A stretch of 64,000 nucleotides of DNA from Cytospora piceicola (GCA_023375675.1 JALQBC010000012.1:558001-622000); one strand, 5' to 3'. Positions 46,680 through 59,253 are shown, counted from the stretch's first letter. The notes: generated by a model from the letters alone, not told the origin. Program-made: numbers and translations.

Positions 46680-48973
46680 TCAGTGGTAGTCAGCAGGCCC
46701 TGTGGCTTTCGGGTCTGGATCGGCGTACAGCTCGTAGTAGTTGAAGTATCGAGCCTCAGCCTTTTGTCTCAAGGCCCCATCCAGCTCACCAATAGGAAGT
46801 CCATTATCTTTCGCAGCAAACTTGTCCTTGGAGACGGAGACAGGACTGAGTATCGCGTGTCAGTATTGCCGTGGTGTCTGGGCTATGTGGAGGAGCTGAC
46901 TTACCCGAACATCTCTCGATCGACCGCCAGGAACTTCTTCATGGCATCTTTGCCGCCGCGCTGCTGCAAGTAGTTCAAATACTTTTCAAATATTTCCTTC
47001 TTGGTCGCAGCTGACATGCGACTCCGCCCTGCCATCTCATCGACGACCTTCTGAATGCGCTCACCGTGCTCGGCTTCCAGCTCGGTGTTGGTCGGTTGTT
47101 CAAGCTCAAAGTCCAACCACTTGCTCCAGAACTCCCGGCTGTCGGCATACCACTGCACATTCGTGCGGAAAACAGTACGCGCCTCCTCAACGGAGCCCTT
47201 CACCTTCCACAAAAGCGCGGCCCATTCTGTGACAAGTGCGGCCTTCGTGTACAGGTCCACCCCAGGCGAATCGATCTGCGCCTTGTACACATCAATAGCA
47301 GCGTCAAGGCCACTTTGTCGTCGCTGCAAGTTGGCCCATGAGATGATGGCCTCGACACAGTTTGGCAGTTTCAAAAGAATGGCTTCGTGGATCGCACGAG
47401 CAACGTCGACACGGCCGCATGTTTCTTCGAAATAGGCAAACTGCATCCTTATGCCTGGTCTGCTAACCGGCACAAAGAGCGTCACCGCACGGAGGAATAT
47501 GTTCCGGACCTCCTCGTCTTTGTTGGACTGAGCTGACATCCATCGAGCATATCGGAACCAGAACTCATCGTAGAAGGCGCATGTGACCAGACACCGTTCG
47601 TATAGGGCAGTGATCCTGGTGAGGTCACCCTCAGACTCCTCAAAGTCCAAATACTTCCGCCAGTTCGCAAGCTGGGAGTGGTCGAGCTCGGTGACATGGA
47701 AGTATGGTCGCTTGATCTCTGACTCGTACGTCCATCGCTTGGTCGTCTCCGTCTGTGTCGTTTGGAACACCTCGTAGAATGTGGCATCGATCTTTCCGCG
47801 AATATCACGTTCGAGCTCGAGTTCGGATTTGACCACGCCGAACGGAGCCGCCTCAGCCTCAACCTCGGCTCGGAAGCGGCTCAGCATTTCCGGCTCGACC
47901 ACTTCCTCCAGGGGCCGAGAGTGTGAAAGAGTTCGGAATCGCTCGTAATATCTGGCGTACTGGTGCATCGGAATATGGATGACTCGCTTCAGAATCGCAT
48001 AGATCTTGTCCTGCGCTTCTTGTCGCTCTTCGTACTCGATGTACTTGTCCCAAAAAGGATGCGCAAGGAAGTCGAGACCGACATAAGTAGCAGCACGTTC
48101 GAATAGTCTGAGTAGAAGTTAGAGGTCAGGAATGGCTAGGGGAAGGACGGGATGAGGAGTATGGGCAGGATTGCAAATACAGGAAGGGATTGATGTGTCA
48201 AACAGTAAATCCTTCTCCAAAGTAATCTCACAACAGCTCAAGCTGTGCGACGGGGGAAGCGTAGGGGATGCTCAGAGCGAATCACGGTGATGATGTGTGG
48301 CTTTGCTAGAAAACAACAGTGCCTGGTAGATTCTGTGAGACGCGATGCCAGCGATAAGAGGTAGCCCGTGGTATTTCTCACCGGAACCCGACGATACGGT
48401 CAAATGTCATCTTATCTGGTTGGGATCGGCTGGCCTGCAGCGACTCGCTTTCTGACGATCGCGTCGATGGCTGAACATGTTATGGGGGAAGGAAGGAAGC
48501 CATGTTTTACTTACTCTCTGACGAAATGCGCGTCATGGGTGGTCTCCATCTTGAAAGAGCAGTAGTCTGTCCAGAGGTCGACAGAGTTGGTGATGCTGGC
48601 GCAGCCTCGCTCGTAGACTATCTCTGCAGACTCTGGGCCGGAGATGTTGAACTCGAGGTCGGCATACTTCTTCCAGTAACCAAAGAGGAGGGGGAACTTG
48701 AGAAGGAATCTGTCGTATGCGTCGCGCAAGGTGGAAAGGGACTGGGGGCTGGAGTTTCTATTCAGGCCGCCCTCGAGGCTTTCGCAAGCGCGAACCAGCT
48801 TCTCCCATGTCTCGAAGCTGTCGGGGTCGGTTTCCTGTATGAGCGAAGGGATTAGATTCAGCCAGTGGATTAGTGCAGGGGCGGAACGGCATCCAACTTA
48901 CGACCTCGGCATTGAGCTTGCGAATCTCGAGGTTCTCCTCATCGGAGCCCCCAAAGTTGGTGAAGTCGCTCAT
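46680..48973 (-). CDS. PRP39: PRP39, U1 snRNP-associated splicing factor
   Basis: HAT (half-a-TPR) repeat protein of the U1 snRNP, acting in 5' splice-site recognition. Minus-strand exons 48973-48902, 48834-48515, 48107-46905 and 46845-46680 give 586 residues. HAT repeats with the W-x-x-Y/W and aromatic patterns are visible throughout: SFETWEKLVRACE, FPLLFGYWKKYADLE, DLWTDYCSFKME, HPFWDKYIEYEERQ, ANWRKYLDFEE, EFWFRYARWM, MQFAYFEETCGR and EFWSKWLDFELEQ. The IHIPMHQYARYYERF segment is strongly conserved in Prp39. Introns are 67, 407 and 59 bp; the second is very long for this genome, yet joining VRE to LFERAATYVGLDF across it restores the conserved order. The C-terminus ends GPADYH. It is divergent from the synaptojanin-like gene, 1.6 kb apart. 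Confidence 0.92.
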
Positions 48974-50620
48974 TTTGGTGTGCTTACGCAGTGAAAGGCA
49001 GCGCTGAGTTTCGGTCGAGGTAACAGTCGCGTCGTTCGAAGAAGCGCAACAAGCAAATGGACGCGCCTTGGATCGGCTCTACGGTCGGTGGATGATGCGA
49101 GAGAATGCAACAAGCCACTGGATGGACGTAGAGTGGGTAGGTTGAGGAGTGCAGTTAAAACTTGGGGGGTAAGGAAAAGGAGTTAAGTGAGCTTGTTAGC
49201 TTGAGACCTTGCAGCAAGCAGAGATGCTGTTACTAGAGTTGCGCTCGGCCTAAAAACTTGCGCGCCGGCGGCTGGGCCTCTGCAATGGTTTCCGGCTTGC
49301 ACGGCCCGGCAATCAGTAGCCATAGGCCCAATAGAAATGGCAACCCTTGATTGGACGGTACGGCTTACATAATTCAGACCCACCCTCTGGCTTTGAGTTT
49401 TATCAGCTTTTTCGTTTCGACTCGTCTTGATGTTCTCTTCATATTAAACAAATGGGCTTATGATGATTTACAAAAACAAACATGATAGGAAGAGGATGAA
49501 CACCGCCATATGGCGTGCATGATCTCACTTTATCGTACAAAATCTGAAGCTCAACTTTATTTCCACCTTCTTTCACCATCTTTCGCATTCCAGCCCATTT
49601 TGTTCTTGTCAGCTCCTTTCCTGCACCTTTCTTTGGCCCATATATCTCGGTTGGGCGAGGGCAAGTGAGCCGTGTAGCGCCGGCTCAAAGCAGTATTTTC
49701 CGGATACTGCCTCAATGACAGCGATCGAAAGCTGTGGTCATTGTATCAGAGCAACCTCTCCAGCGAGGTGTCTGGGTGTTGAGCTTGGAGGGCCTCTCCC
49801 ATATGCATTCCCTCTGTCTACTCATCTTGGATAAAACCCATTGATATCATGGACTAGGAGACTATTCGTAAACCCTTTATGGTGGTAGCTTTGCTTGGCT
49901 ACCGAGCTTGACACTGATCCAGAGGGGAAAGTAGTATCATTTTTCCATATTTGTATCAACCTGGTGAGATTACCTAGGGCTCGAGACTGTAAGGGCTTGG
50001 TAGGCATTTTCGACTGCCAAAACATACGATTGTGGCTTGACCATGGACAATCCTTGTGTACCTTAGCTTGCAACTTTGATGATCCTCGAAACGTGTCACT
50101 GCGTTGTCGCGTTGTATGCCATCGGCAGTATCTACCTAGGTAGGTACCTAGGTAGCCTTTGTCTTCCTGTCTCCGGATTTTGAGCCGCATCCCGAGAAAG
50201 TACCTTAATATCTACTACATATTATCCTCCAAGGTTCCTAGTGTACATGCGGCCCTGCCCGCTTCATTGACCTCGGGATTTCTACAGGGCTGAAAAGTGC
50301 ACGGCCCCCCCTGGCGTCATCGTAAGTACTGCCTGCCCAGGTGCCCAACGCTGATTGTCAGGAGTTCCGTCTCCAACTTCCAAGGTTGTTGGTTGGTGTT
50401 AAAAGCTGCTGGCGACATCGACAATTCTGTAGCCGACAAATCCATTTACATGATTATGCAGAGCCGCGTTTCCCTTGTTGTCCACCGAGAACCTCAATTG
50501 AATCCCAAATACCACGGTCGCCCTTTGGACTCTCCTCGTTCGGTCCGACGGGACATGTGGCCACCCCCCGACGTGACCCAAGTATCTCCAAGTCTGGCGC
50601 CGTCCGGCTGAAGTGCCAGC
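48974..50620. other. 1.6-kb divergent intergenic region
   Basis: Shared upstream region of PRP39 (-) and the synaptojanin-like gene (+). Holds a double ACCTAGGT element at 50131-50157. No coding frame is convincing. Confidence 0.6.
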
Positions 50621-53600
50621 ATGGATTCTCACTCCGTCCTTTGGAGCGGCCAGGCGCCTTCGCCCGAAAAGTCGAGCCAGCTTATGATCCGAGAATACCC
50701 TCATCGAGCCATTGCGATTGTCTCCAACGACCATGCCCTCATCTTCCGTCACAGTCCCACCACCAACGAGGCTATCGCCAACGGCTCTCTCACATCTGTC
50801 CCTTCTGCGCGCCCGCGAGCCGGAACTGGTGCGAGCGCAGGCGACAACCCTGCCTCCAAGTGCATGGTCGAGTTTACCGCCGTGACCCAGAACACACTAA
50901 GCGACTACCGGCCTCTGACGTCGCGGGCAATATACGGGACACTTGGGTTGATCTTGGTGGGCAAGGACGTCTTCCTTTCTGTCATCACCCATGCGGCACG
51001 TGTATCTACATTGCGCCCTGGGGAAACCATAGAGCGGATCCTTGCGGTCGAATTCTACGGCCTCAATACATCCGAGTACGATGATGTGTTTTCTCCTATC
51101 GACCCTTACGACCTTGAATTGTCGGACGTCGCCGCGACCCACGGCCAGCCGACGCTTAACCGGAGAGATGGTATCGAACACCCATGTTCGGAAGTGCAGA
51201 AGCTGTTGAGCAACGGGAGCTTTTATTACAGCACAGATTTTGACCTCACAAACCGGCTGCAAGATAGACCCCCGGATGCAAACACCTTCGACATCGACAA
51301 TTTCGACGAGGCTTTCCTCTGGAACTCGTACATGATCAGTCCTCTTGTTCAGTTCCGGTCAAGGCTGATGGCCCATGAAAGAGAGACCCTCGATGCGTCT
51401 CGCATATTGACCTCGGCCATTCGAGGATTTTGCTTAACTATGACTATACCCCAGTTGGTGGCACCTTTGAAGCCTGCTAGGTCGGGCATGCCATCATACT
51501 TGACCATAATATCTCGTCTTTCCTGCCGGCGAGCTGGAACCCGCTTCAACTCGAGAGGTATCGATGATGATGGCAATGTGGCCAACTTTGTAGAGACTGA
51601 GACAATATACTGGAGCCCTTCCGGGGTCTTGTTCTCTTACGCCCAGGTTCGTGGCTCAGTGCCTGTCTTTTGGGAACAGTCGGCCGGACTGTTACCGGGT
51701 CAGCAGAAGATTTCTATCACACGATCGGCGGATGGCGCTCAGCCAGCCTTCAACAAACATTTCCAAGACCTAGAGCACAACTATGGAGCAGTTCACGTGG
51801 TCAATCTACTTAGCGAGTCAAAGCCCGGAGAAGTCGAGCTGAGCCAACTTTATCGCTATGGAGTTATGCATTGTCCCTTAAGCCGTGCTGGGGAGAAAGA
51901 TTCTGCAGAGCACGCATTGCTGAGAGAAACCGAGTATGATTTTCATGCAGAGACGAAAGGCCCAACGGGCTATGAGGCCGCGAGGGGGATACGTCGATAT
52001 ATCGAAGACTCTGCGGAAGGGTTTGCTTACTACCTCGCGGAAGAAACGGACAGTCCTGGCGAGACTGACAATGGCACACCCCACACCAACCGGCGTTATG
52101 TGGTTGTCCTTCAGCAGGAAGGAGTCTTCAGGACGAATTGTCTCGACTGCTTAGACCGCACGAATCTTATTCAGACTCTTGTTTCACAAATGGCGGTGGA
52201 GTCATTCCTTGATCATCGAGGAGAGCCGCACGCTGCCCCTGAATTCTGGATGAAACACTCGAGTCTCTGGGCTGACAACGGAGATGCTCTGTCGCGCATC
52301 TACGCTGGCACTGGCGCCTTGAAATCATCTTTCACGCGCCACGGGAAGATGTCTCTAGCTGGCGCTATTGCGGATGCACGCAAGTCAGCAACGAGGTTAT
52401 ATATCAACAACTTCACTGACAAGCAGAGACAGACAACTATTGACATGCTACTGGGCCGGCTAGTGGGACAATCGCCAGTTTCTTTGTATGATCCGATCAA
52501 TGACTACGTCAACGCAGAGCTCAGCAGACGCAGTGCTGAGTTTTCGTCCACGGAGAATATAAGGATGTTAGTCCTCCTCGCTTTCATGCTCTTCGTCATT
52601 TACTAACCCGCCGCAGCTGGATTGGCACTTTCAACTTGAACGGGCGTACAGAGGGCGCTGAAGAGGATCTTTCACCCTGGCTATGTCCCCAAGAGCTCGA
52701 AGACACACAGCCAGAGATTGTTGTCGTTGGTTTTCAAGAGATAGTCGATCTGAGTCCGCAACAGATTATGAACAGCGACCCTACTAGGAAAAAACTGTGG
52801 GAGCAGTCTGTACGGACGACTCTAAATAATCGAGCACGCCAAATTGGTGGTGAGAAGTACGTTCTCTTGCGAAGTGGCCAGCTCGTGGGCGCGGCGCTGT
52901 GCATATTCGTGAGGCAATCCGTCCTTTCGAAAATCAAGAATGTAGAGGGTTCTGTCAAGAAGACAGGACTCTCTGGCATGGCTGGAAACAAGGGTGCGGT
53001 GGCAATCAGAATGGATTATGCAAACACGCAAATCTGCTTCGTTACTGCTCACTTGGCGGCCGGTTTCGCCAACTACGATGAGAGAAATAAAGACTACGCA
53101 ACAATAAGTAATGGGCTGCGCTTCCAGAGAAATAGAGGGATAGACCATCACGGTATGTCGACCAATCCTACAAAGACGGAACAGATATGCTAATTGGTCA
53201 ACAGACACTGTCATCTGGCTCGGTGACTTTAACTATCGTATCGGGCTGGGTTGGGAAAAGGCCATGGATCTCGTTAAACAACGTGATCTGGAGTCACTCT
53301 ACGCAAATGATCAGCTCAACCTTCAAATGGTCGCTGGCCTGTCCTTTCCGTTTTACTCCGAGGCGCGGATCACATTTATGCCAACGTATAAATTCGACAT
53401 AGACACCGACACATACGATACGTCGGAGAAAGCTCGCATCCCGGCCTGGACAGATCGCATTTTGCGGAAAGGTCCTAATCTTCGCCAACTTGCATACAAC
53501 TGTGCGCCTCTCAAGTTTTCAGACCACCGTCCTGTTTACGCCCTATTCGAATGCAACGTGAGTATCGTCGATGAGCCTATTCGGGACCGGATCAGCCGTG

Positions 53601-54775
53601 ACGTCTACCTACGACGGAAGGCCGAAGTGGGAGATGCCACAGCCAATATCGATACCATGGACACTGAGGATGAAGACTTGATCGGCTACGATGCCATAGA
53701 ACCAGGACTTCCGCCAGCCAGCTCTGATCGGCAGAAATGGTGGCTAGATAATGGCAAATTAGCCCACTCCAGTATCACGCCTCCTCAGGGCATGGATGGA
53801 TCAACCTCAACAATTCTTAACCCTAACCGACAACCTAACCCATTCATGCCATCAGAGGAGCCTGATTGGGTGACAGTTCCACGGGCAGACTCGAGGCTCT
53901 CGTCCTTCTCAAGCATGTCGACCTCACCATATGAGCATATCAGTCATTCTACATTTTTACCCTCCTTATCCTCCTCATCCATCTCAAGTACTCCTCCCCA
54001 AAGAAAGCTTCCGCCTCCATATGACCCTTCTGCCCTGCCAGCAAGGGTAGGTCGACTCGCTCTGAACGAAGAACAACATCATCCATTACAATTCAGGAAG
54101 ATAGAAGCACCCCCAGCGCCGCCACCTAGGAGATCGACAGCTCAAGTGCCCTCATTCCCGCCACCACCTAACCAAACTCCAGTTCCTGGCGGCTTCAACC
54201 AACCGAAAAGACAGGTACTGCCACCGCCGCTACTGCGCTCGGTCTCCTCGGTCTCGGCAAGTTCTCAACATACGATCAAGGGGAGCCCACCAGCTGTCGC
54301 TAAGAAGCCGTCGCATCTCATCTCCACGTCTCCCACCCCGCCCGAATCAGAGGTATTTTCCTCTACCGAGGCGAAACCCAAACCTATACCCCCTCGCCGA
54401 CCATCCACGAGCGTCTCAGGCATCTCACGCTCATCGATACACGAGGGTCTACATCGTACGGCATCAGCGAGGGAGACACACCACCAACCGCCGATGCCAC
54501 CACCCCGAAGAGCAGGTACGGCTTCCGTCACGTCAAACACCACGGGGTGGAGTCCTTCAGAAGCGGTTGGCCTAGTTGGGCTTTCTAAGCAGGATCGCCC
54601 GTCTCTGCCCGCCAGGAAACCGGTACCTACAGCCTCGCCTATCAACTCCTCAGGTCGAACATTCCCCCCTCCCCCACCAAAGAAAAGTGGTATGCAGCCT
54701 AAGGACCCAGTAATTGATTTGCTGGGCGATGACGGTGCTACGATTGGGGGCTGGGAAGCCTTGAAACCCTCTTAA
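50621..54775 (+). CDS. Synaptojanin-like phosphoinositide phosphatase (INP52/INP53 type)
   Basis: Dual phosphatase acting on PI(4,5)P2 and other phosphoinositides at the plasma membrane and endosomes, in endocytosis and actin control. Exons 50621-52566, 52617-53152 and 53205-54775 give 1,350 residues; introns are 50 and 52 bp with TACTAAC and GCTAAT branch sites. The N-terminal Sac1 domain (about 20-600) keeps the catalytic C-x5-R motif NCLDCLDRTN (C507, R513), so it is probably active, unlike yeast Inp51. The 5-phosphatase domain starts at WIGTFNLNG (about 650) and has GMAGNKGAV, WLGDFNYRI (832-840), PAWTDRIL (907-914) and SDHRPVYALF. The tail of about 350 residues is Pro/Ser-rich with PxxP stretches and an NPF (QPNPFMP) that could bind EH-domain endocytic proteins. 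The exact paralogue cannot be settled from sequence alone. Confidence 0.95.
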
Positions 54776-55302
54776 TGGGGATGGAGGGGTTGATTCGGTG
54801 TTTTGAATATCAGCTCGAGTCGTAATGAAGAGAACGGAAAGTACGGTGTTTCTAGGTCTGGTGAAGAAGAGGCAGCCGGTACAAGCGAGAAGCGGGCAAG
54901 TGAGCTGTTTGGGGTACTTGCACGAGCTGGAAAAGTATGGGGTATTTAGATGACTGTATATAAAAAGGAATAGACGGCGGAATATCTAGACGAGAACTCA
55001 TTACGACGCCTTTCATCAAGGCCGTTGAATTAGAGTGAATGAATGCAAAAGTTGGGGTGAATATCAAAACCCGAAAGCAGTGCCCTCCCTCCTTGTTATT
55101 ACATTGATTTTCTATGCTGGTGGTTGGGGGGGGGGGGAACACGTATTGCTGCGGCTCAGTCAACCCTTGCCAACCCTGGGCTCTGAAGCTGCTTATCGCA
55201 AAAATTCTTATCGCAAAAAGTTACCCTCCTAACACTCACTCAACACCACTTTCACACCTCCCCTCCCCAATTCTCTCACGCCTTTACCAATTAAAGTTCA
55301 AT
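54776..55302. other. 527-bp spacer before ACL4
   Basis: Downstream region of the phosphatase gene and promoter of ACL4. Holds a run of thirteen G at about 55126-55138 and a direct repeat (ATCGCAAAAA) near 55195-55220. No gene seen. Confidence 0.65.
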
Positions 55303-56517
55303 ATGGCTCCCACAAGACCCGCGAAGAAGGCAAAAGCCAAGAACCGAAACCAGGCCAAGAAATCCACACAAGGCCCCTCCAAACCCGTGAAGGAGCTCCT
55401 CGCCGAGGCGACCTTCCTACTCGAACAAGGCGACGCGCCGGGCGCGGTTACCGTAGCGCGCCAGGCCCTCGAGGCGGCCCTCGAGAACGACGACACGCGG
55501 GCATGCGCCGCCTACAACCTGCTGGGCGAGGTCAACGTGGAGCTAGGCGAGATCGACGCGGCGCGGGAGAACTTCCTCGACGCGGCCAAGCAGGACGAGG
55601 ACGGCACGCTGCCCGAGGAGCTGGGCGGCGGGCCGGAGAAGTTCAACTGGCTGGCGCAGCTGTCGGACGAGGGCGGCGCGGACTCGGTGCGGTGGTTCGA
55701 GAGGGCGGCGGCGTGCCTGCGCAACCAGGTGCAGGCGCTGACGGAGGCGGCGGCCGAGGCGAGGAGGAAAGGGTCCGCGTACAGGACCGCCGAGGAGGAG
55801 CTGGAGAAGAAGATCACGGAGAAGAAGCACAAGCTGTCCGAGACGCTGTGCGCCGTCGCAGAGGTCTACATGACGGACCTGTCGTGGGAGGAGGACGCCG
55901 AGGCGCGGTGCGAGACGCTCGTCACCGAGGCGACGATGCTGGCGCCCGAGCTGCCTGACTCGTGGCAGACGGTCGCGAACGTGCGGGTCAGTCAGGACAG
56001 GAGGGAGGACGCGGTGGCCGCGCTGGAGAGGAGTATGGCCCTGTGGATCGACCTGGACTACGAGGACCCTGGTGTGCCTGCCTTCCCGTCGCGGGTGGGG
56101 CTTACGAGGTTGTTGATGGAGTGTGAGATGGAGCAGAGGGCCATCGAGGTATGTGAGAGATTAATCTTGGAGGACGACACCAGTGTCGAGGCCTGGTATC
56201 TTGGTGGCTTTGCGAACTACTTGGTCGGGGAGAAGGCAAAGTCCAACGAGGGCAACAGCAAGAAGGCTGGGGATGATGCAAAAGAGAGCTGGAAGAGGGA
56301 GTGGGTAAGAGCGAGGCAATGGCTCAGCCAGTGTCTCCTTCTGTTTGAGGCACAGGAGTACGAAGATGATAGGCTGGGCGACCATGCGAAGGAGCTGCTG
56401 GCTACGGTCATGGCCGAGGTGGGCGATCTACCGGACGAGGAAGAGGAAGACGGTGAAGGTTCGGATGAAGAGGATGGCGAGAACGGGGCCGAGGACCACG
56501 AGATGGACGAGTCTTGA
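55303..56517 (+). CDS. ACL4: ACL4-like TPR protein, Rpl4 assembly chaperone
   Basis: Single exon, 404 residues (yeast Acl4 is 387). In yeast Acl4 binds newly made ribosomal protein Rpl4 and escorts it to the pre-60S particle. A basic N-terminus (MAPTRPAKKAKAKNRNQAKK) may act in nuclear import. TPR-type helical pairs follow from about residue 28: KELLAEATFLLEQGDAPGAVTVARQALE, CAAYNLLGEVNVELGEIDAARENFLDAAKQD, then a longer helical region, PDSWQTVANVRVSQDRREDAVAALERSM and SVEAWYLGGFANYLVGEKAK. The C-terminus is very acidic (DEEEEDGEGSDEED...EMDES), as in Acl4, where it may shield a basic client. The ATG at 55303 (CAATATGGCT) begins the real protein; the open frame extends upstream through untranslated leader. 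Confidence 0.85.
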   Translation: MAPTRPAKKAKAKNRNQAKKSTQGPSKPVKELLAEATFLLEQGDAPGAVTVARQALEAALENDDTRACAAYNLLGEVNVELGEIDAARENFLDAAKQDEDGTLPEELGGGPEKFNWLAQLSDEGGADSVRWFERAAACLRNQVQALTEAAAEARRKGSAYRTAEEELEKKITEKKHKLSETLCAVAEVYMTDLSWEEDAEARCETLVTEATMLAPELPDSWQTVANVRVSQDRREDAVAALERSMALWIDLDYEDPGVPAFPSRVGLTRLLMECEMEQRAIEVCERLILEDDTSVEAWYLGGFANYLVGEKAKSNEGNSKKAGDDAKESWKREWVRARQWLSQCLLLFEAQEYEDDRLGDHAKELLATVMAEVGDLPDEEEEDGEGSDEEDGENGAEDHEMDES

Positions 56518-58211
56518 GGTTCTCTGCATGCTACGGCTGGAGACGTACGCAATCGCAATGGAAGTATGAGGACAGCCGGATAGCAGCATGTCCTCGGAAT
56601 CAGTCCTGGCGGGCACCATGGTTCCCAACAATGATACACCAAACTTTCGAAACGAGATACTATGGTCTCGCCAAGGGTCTTGCATGGATACCTCGTGAAC
56701 TGCATCACAGCCTCTGGAATCTGGCCCTTCATAATGTTGCTGGCCAAAAACGTTGCACGCATCGGTGCCGCCTATTGAGGGGCAGAGGCAGGCAATCCTC
56801 TACATAGAATAACATGTCGAATGAAAGTTCTACTTGGAGTCTACTCCAACTTCAATATGTCCTCCCAAACCCAGCTTTCTGGGCATCCTAAGGACATATG
56901 TATGTCACGACTAGACAAATATGGTTGGTCCATCGAAGTAAAGCATCTGAACTTTTTCGATTCTCGAAGGCTCAACCGAAGTGTACATCCTCTCCATGAA
57001 TATCATACTTGTGTGTCCCAGCATGTGGGTATTCCAACCACGGAAGGCTGAAACAAGCCAGATTCGTCCATGTTGGCTCGAGATTTCATTCCACAAACAA
57101 GTGCAATAGAAACGGTGAGCACAAGAGCAACGTTCTGATAGAGGACCAGATAAGACTATACTGCTATGAAAGTGGCATTGTGCATGGGCTAGAACATCGC
57201 GTCGCTCGCAAGCATGAAAAAAGGTTCAGGAAAGATGCCAAACGTAAAGCGCAATAGTGCCTGGAACAGAGGGTTGTTGCTATCGCGCCCTACACTGAAA
57301 CAACAAAATATTTACCGCTTGATATAGCAGTAATGAAGTGAAACCAACCACAGACAATTTACTGGTGGCTAGTACGTTATATTATGACAAACAATTGTTG
57401 AGTATAAAAGAAAAAAGGGGAAGTTGAACGGCAGACCTCGTGGTGGGACGAGCCACCGTCCGGGCATCACCACCCTCGCCGCCGCCAACACAGTGCAAGT
57501 AGCATTTGAGCAAAAAAGCAAAAGGAAATTTCTCCTCACGCCCTGCCACTTTTGTGCTACAGCGCGCCCTCCTTTCGGACTTGGGAACTTATTTGCAGTG
57601 TTATCCAACCTAGGGCCTGGAACGGTTGGCACTGTGTCTGCGGGCTCCGACGGATGAATGTATGGTAACTTCATTTTTTAGGTTGGTGCGCGTTACCGCT
57701 GCACCAACGGCCCCAACTCATACTACCTCGCCCGATGTTGGAAACTGGAAGATTGCCGGGGGTTATAAGGAGGTATCGAGTTCCACTGCCCCCTCCAGTC
57801 AAACCTGTACCCCCTCCACCCCCCCCCCCCAAAACGTCGGGCTCTGTGCATCTGTCTTCTGCCTTTCACCCACGAGACTTCCCATGAAACCTTGTCCATT
57901 CAGAGGCGTCCGTTCAGAGGCGCCCAAGGCTGCTCTCAAAACTCAGCCAATATTTGAGGTACTCATGCACTCTGAGGAGTTCTTGCACACCAGTTCCATG
58001 ATAATCACCAGTTGACCGCTTCACCTCCGCGTAGCTATCAGCATATATCAACAGCATGGTGAGTTAATCCTGTGACACATAGTCATCACATCACCCGCTT
58101 GGTAACAGTAAGCATCGTATGATTGGACACACCCACGTTCGCATGCATTCTGAGATGTCGGCGACAAGTAAGTCTGGGAACGCCGGCACTCACTCAGAGC
58201 TTGATTCGCAT
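56518..58211. other. 1.7-kb spacer
   Basis: Convergent 3' region of ACL4 (+) and GIR2 (-). A poly(C) run lies at about 57820-57832. No coding frame is convincing on either strand. Confidence 0.6.
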
Positions 58212-58955
58212 TCACGATGCCGACACCTTCAACTTCTCCAACTCCTCAGCGGGCACATCGTCACCCTCCTCAGCCTCCTCACCCTTCGCCAGACCACTCT
58301 CCCACAGTTGCCGCCCCGACATCTTGACAGGCTCTTTTATCTTGGCCTTCTTCATCTCAGCCAGCTTGTCATCCTCCTCCTTCTGCCTCTTCTCCTCCAT
58401 CTCTTTCGTGAAGTTATCACGCCACTTCAGGAATGTTTCCCGGTTAACCATTGTGCCTTGGAACTTCTCGTTCTCCTTCCTCTCTGCCTCTAACACCCTC
58501 TCATGGTGCACCTTTGCAGCTTCCTCTCTCCTCCTCAGCGCAATCTGCTCAGCCTCATCCTTTAATGTCGTGACCAGGGTAAAAACCATCGCCATTCCCA
58601 TGTTCTCTTCGATGACGGGTTCGAGGGCCTTCAAGAGTTCTTCCTTGTCGTCTGCGATTCTGAACAAGGGGTGCTTGTTCTCGCCGTCGTCCGCAGATAG
58701 GTCCAGGTGTGGCGCCTTGTCAGGGTAATCTTCCGGGTAGCGCACCGTGAGAACCATCACGGGCGGCTCGTTTGCTTCGTCATCGAGTATGTCTAGGGCT
58801 ATTGATATCCGGTACTCTGTGTCGGAGATATCTGTGGTAAAGTGTCAGCTCAGAGTGTCATAAGTGGCTCGCATGGGAATTAAAATACCTGTGATCTCCT
58901 CTGGGAAGATAGAGTCGAGCACCTCGCGCTCTTCTACTTGTTCCTCGCGACCCAT
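58212..58955 (-). CDS. GIR2: GIR2/RWDD1-like RWD-domain protein
   Basis: Cytosolic partner of the translational GTPase Rbg2 and of Gcn1 in yeast, so linked to ribosome stalling and amino-acid control. Minus-strand exons 58955-58889 and 58831-58212 give 228 residues; the 57-bp intron is phase 1 (donor GTATTT, acceptor CCACAG). The RWD domain covers about residues 5-115: EEREVLDSIFPEEITD, ISIALDI, VMVLTVRYPEDYPDKAPHLDLS with the YPxxxP mark, and EENMGMAMVFTLVTTLKDEAEQ. A long charged helix follows, then KWRDNFTKEME and MSGRQLWESGL, the C-terminal block shared by DRG-family regulatory proteins (DFRP2). It is divergent from PUF6 with 298 bp between start codons. Confidence 0.92.
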
Positions 58956-59253
58956 TGTGATTTGAACCGAGGGTTTCTTTTAAAAGTGAGCGAATGCCTT
59001 GAAATGTATCGTATCTTAGTCTTCACCTGTACAGTTGAAGTCAATGGAGGGGCTCAACTGGAAGTGGGGCGGTGCTGTTATCGATGAGCTTCCCGGAACG
59101 ATAAGAGTACACCGCCCAAATAATTGAGCAGGGGTTGGCCGGCAGAATCCTGGATTTCCCTTGAAAATTTCCCAGATTCGACTGCCCTTCTAGTCTTCAA
59201 TGTCCTATACTCACACCCCAATTACACGGTTTCCATCCCCGACCTCAGACACA
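58956..59253. promoter_or_regulatory. Bidirectional promoter GIR2-PUF6
   Basis: 298 bp separate the two start codons, so both promoters and leaders must lie here. No TATA box is evident on either strand. An additional ATG at 59200, in frame with PUF6, could give an 18-residue extension, but the ATG at 59254 has the better context. Confidence 0.6.

Noticed and set aside
59200..59253. Upstream in-frame ATG of PUF6
   Set aside because: Would add 18 residues without charge pattern; the next ATG follows CAGACACA and starts the basic tail typical of the family.
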